DNA from: Opisthorchis felineus
Lineage: Eukaryota; Platyhelminthes; Trematoda; Opisthorchiida; Opisthorchiidae
Length of the DNA stretch: 64,000 nt
Direction of reading: 5' to 3'
Assembly (NCBI GenBank): GCA_004794785.1
Contig: SJOL01008747.1
Coordinates: 16,766 to 80,765 of the forward strand
The position numbers and the translations under genes were made by a program. Below are positions 62,198-64,000 of this stretch, in pieces. The notes below the pieces were generated by a model. The model was not told the DNA's origin. It made no database searches and saw only the letters and a list, made by a program, of their open reading frames with translations. Numbering within the stretch: position 1 is the stretch's first letter; each line of letters begins with the position of its first letter.

Positions 62198-64000
62198 AGC
62201 TCGCCATAAAGCAGTTTATTTATTTGCTAATGTTCCTTCTATCTGACTGAACTTTTTTGCTGGCCATGGTATTTGCGGAAAAGACTTGAACTTGTACTCA
62301 GTCGGCTCCTTTGTTTCGTCCTCATTTGGCCATCAGAAATGTCTACAGTCACGCCATATTGGTTACAGGACTGTTTGACTTTCTATGGATACTAGTTGAA
62401 AGTGATAGCTGAAGTTTATTAGATTAGCAGATCAACTGTGTACTTCTCGCCGAACACTACGAGTGTTTACTGTAAGCTATGACACAGAGAGTTGCCAGTT
62501 TTCATGCGGATCCCTGAATGGCATACATACTGAAACAAATCGTTCTGCCTACAATATGAAAATAGTGTAGTTTTAGCTAAATGTAGTTGAGTTCTATATT
62601 GTTCGGCTAATGAAAAGCAGCATCATTGGATTCCGTGTCGCCATTTGGTGTCAATTAAACTGATGGTTAAACAAGAGTCGACCTACAGCCAATTTATCAA
62701 AGTCCAATGTGGAGCGCAGCGCAGATAAAAAATGGCTGATAGATGCAATTCATCAAAAGCTTTTGATTCGATTTTATTTACAATCGAGTGTTACAAACTG
62801 GGTAGTTTCAAACAAACGACGGTGTCAGCAGTCAGAGTGTTTGCAAAATTTAGTCGTGACGATTTTCTTCCACTGTGTTCATCCTGAAAATTGTCCAAAC
62901 TAGTACTTTGGCATCTGAAGTGCGCAATGCACCGTTTAATTGCACAACAAGGTCGTCTTTCTTTGGGATCGGAAGTGCACCATAATCCGAATAAATTTAC
63001 AGACCATGAGCCTTGAAGAAACATAAACAAATACCAGTCCTACTTAAATTATACCAACGACATGCTACTTACTGTTTTACTGGCTACGTTTCAGGGAGTT
63101 CCTATTTTGCCAACCTGTGCCCCGTGCCATGTGTTTTCACAATTACCGTAAAATGATTCACGAATGGCCAAAAATACAAATATATATTTACATAGGGAGA
63201 AAATTGTACTGACGCCTCAAGTCTAGACAAACTAGTGGTTAGTTTATATCGCAACGTTCAGTGGAATCACAACTGATCACAGTTAAATCACCAGAATCTC
63301 ACAAGATAATCGCGGCGGATTTGAATGACAGGTGATGTCGGGTATCAGTTGTCAGTTCACGAGTTTGCATTCCTTGCATGAAAGGTTTGATTAGACACTG
63401 AATTCCCTGCCATTCACTCTGGCTACTTTGCACACCGATCTTTCACAATACTTGCGCAGATTCTATCAAACTCAAGTCTAGCCTATCCTTGTGAATTATG
63501 TTGCACTAACAGGCAGTTGTTCCATGAGAAGGAACTTCTTAAATTAAACCACATGCTAGGTAGGCATTTTGGGTGCATGAGCCCTCGGTTGGGTGCTTCG
63601 TCGACCTCTTTCCTGGAAAATGGGTCTCACTGAAGAAATAGATGATGGTAAAATGAATAGTCTTCTCGTGAATTAAGTATACAAATACCCTATTTAATCT
63701 CTCTATGAACCTCCGAGGAGTTAGTCCCCAAGTGAAATTTTTGCTGCATCATCAGGTTTGGTAATTAATAATCCTGTTGGAAAATATGAGATTCTGATGG
63801 TTTTTCGAGTTGAAATTCCCCATGGTCTGGTCGTCTGCCGACTTGGACACTGGTAACTCAATCCCCGTCGAAAAAGCTGCCCAAAACCTGGAGGACAGCT
63901 GCCAATCATTCGAATGTGATGCGCTACACACACAAGATTCTCGCATCCCCGCTTCATCTTATCCACAGAATACGTATCCTTGTTAGATGGTGGTTAAAAG
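62198..64000. other. No supported gene
   Basis: Open frames up to 81 codons on both strands, without convincing splice sites or known motifs. No repeat identified. Confidence 0.4.

Noticed and set aside
1..64000. CRISPR arrays, operons, ribosome binding sites, rRNA or intact tRNA genes
   Set aside because: None are visible. The spliced gene, SINEs and LINE show that this is eukaryotic DNA.

Overview
This window looks like flatworm nuclear DNA, most likely a digenean trematode (fluke). The grounds are: AT-leaning base composition; no bacterial-style gene packing; short exons separated by introns from about 0.4 to 20 kb; tRNA-derived SINEs that carry a hammerhead-ribozyme core of the type known from schistosome Sm-alpha elements; and a decayed LINE reverse transcriptase with a pentanucleotide tail. 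The species cannot be named from the sequence alone. Most open frames longer than 60 codons are chance frames and are left out.

The one securely identified protein gene is on the + strand. It is the C-terminal half of an ENTPD4/7-like nucleoside di/triphosphatase. Its exons lie at 3184-3300, 4917-5111, 12904-12971, 32814-32960 and 34581-34863, with a probable earlier exon at 1664-1753. Reading phases agree across the last four junctions, and the protein ends in a membrane anchor. Introns of about 7.8 kb and 19.8 kb make it fill the first 35 kb; the N-terminal exons lie left of the window.

Inside the 19.8-kb intron sits a putative antisense gene (21984-24611, - strand) for a membrane protein with a cysteine-rich ectodomain, again with matching phases at most junctions. 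An in-phase 82-codon open segment at 7285 could be an alternative exon of the ENTPD gene or part of another nested gene.

The right half (35-64 kb) has no gene I can name. It has phase-consistent exon candidates on the - strand (37625-38384, 42764-43096, 55642-56311, 62081-62197) and one on the + strand (51310-51404). The 55.6-56.3 kb pair would encode a complete 73-residue secreted protein. This half is rich in mobile DNA: six SINE copies or fragments at 43.8-46.3, 53.4-54.7 and 60.1 kb, and a dead LINE at 57.4-58.5 kb.

A second short repeat family, also with a hammerhead-like core, occurs at 3.9, 19.3 and 44.7 kb. A 264-bp element with perfect 22-bp inverted ends lies at 21.2 kb, with relatives at 30.4, 36.7 and 59.7 kb. 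Exon boundaries come from reading splice consensus and phase by eye. All calls except the ENTPD gene, the SINEs, the LINE and the simple repeats are hypotheses.
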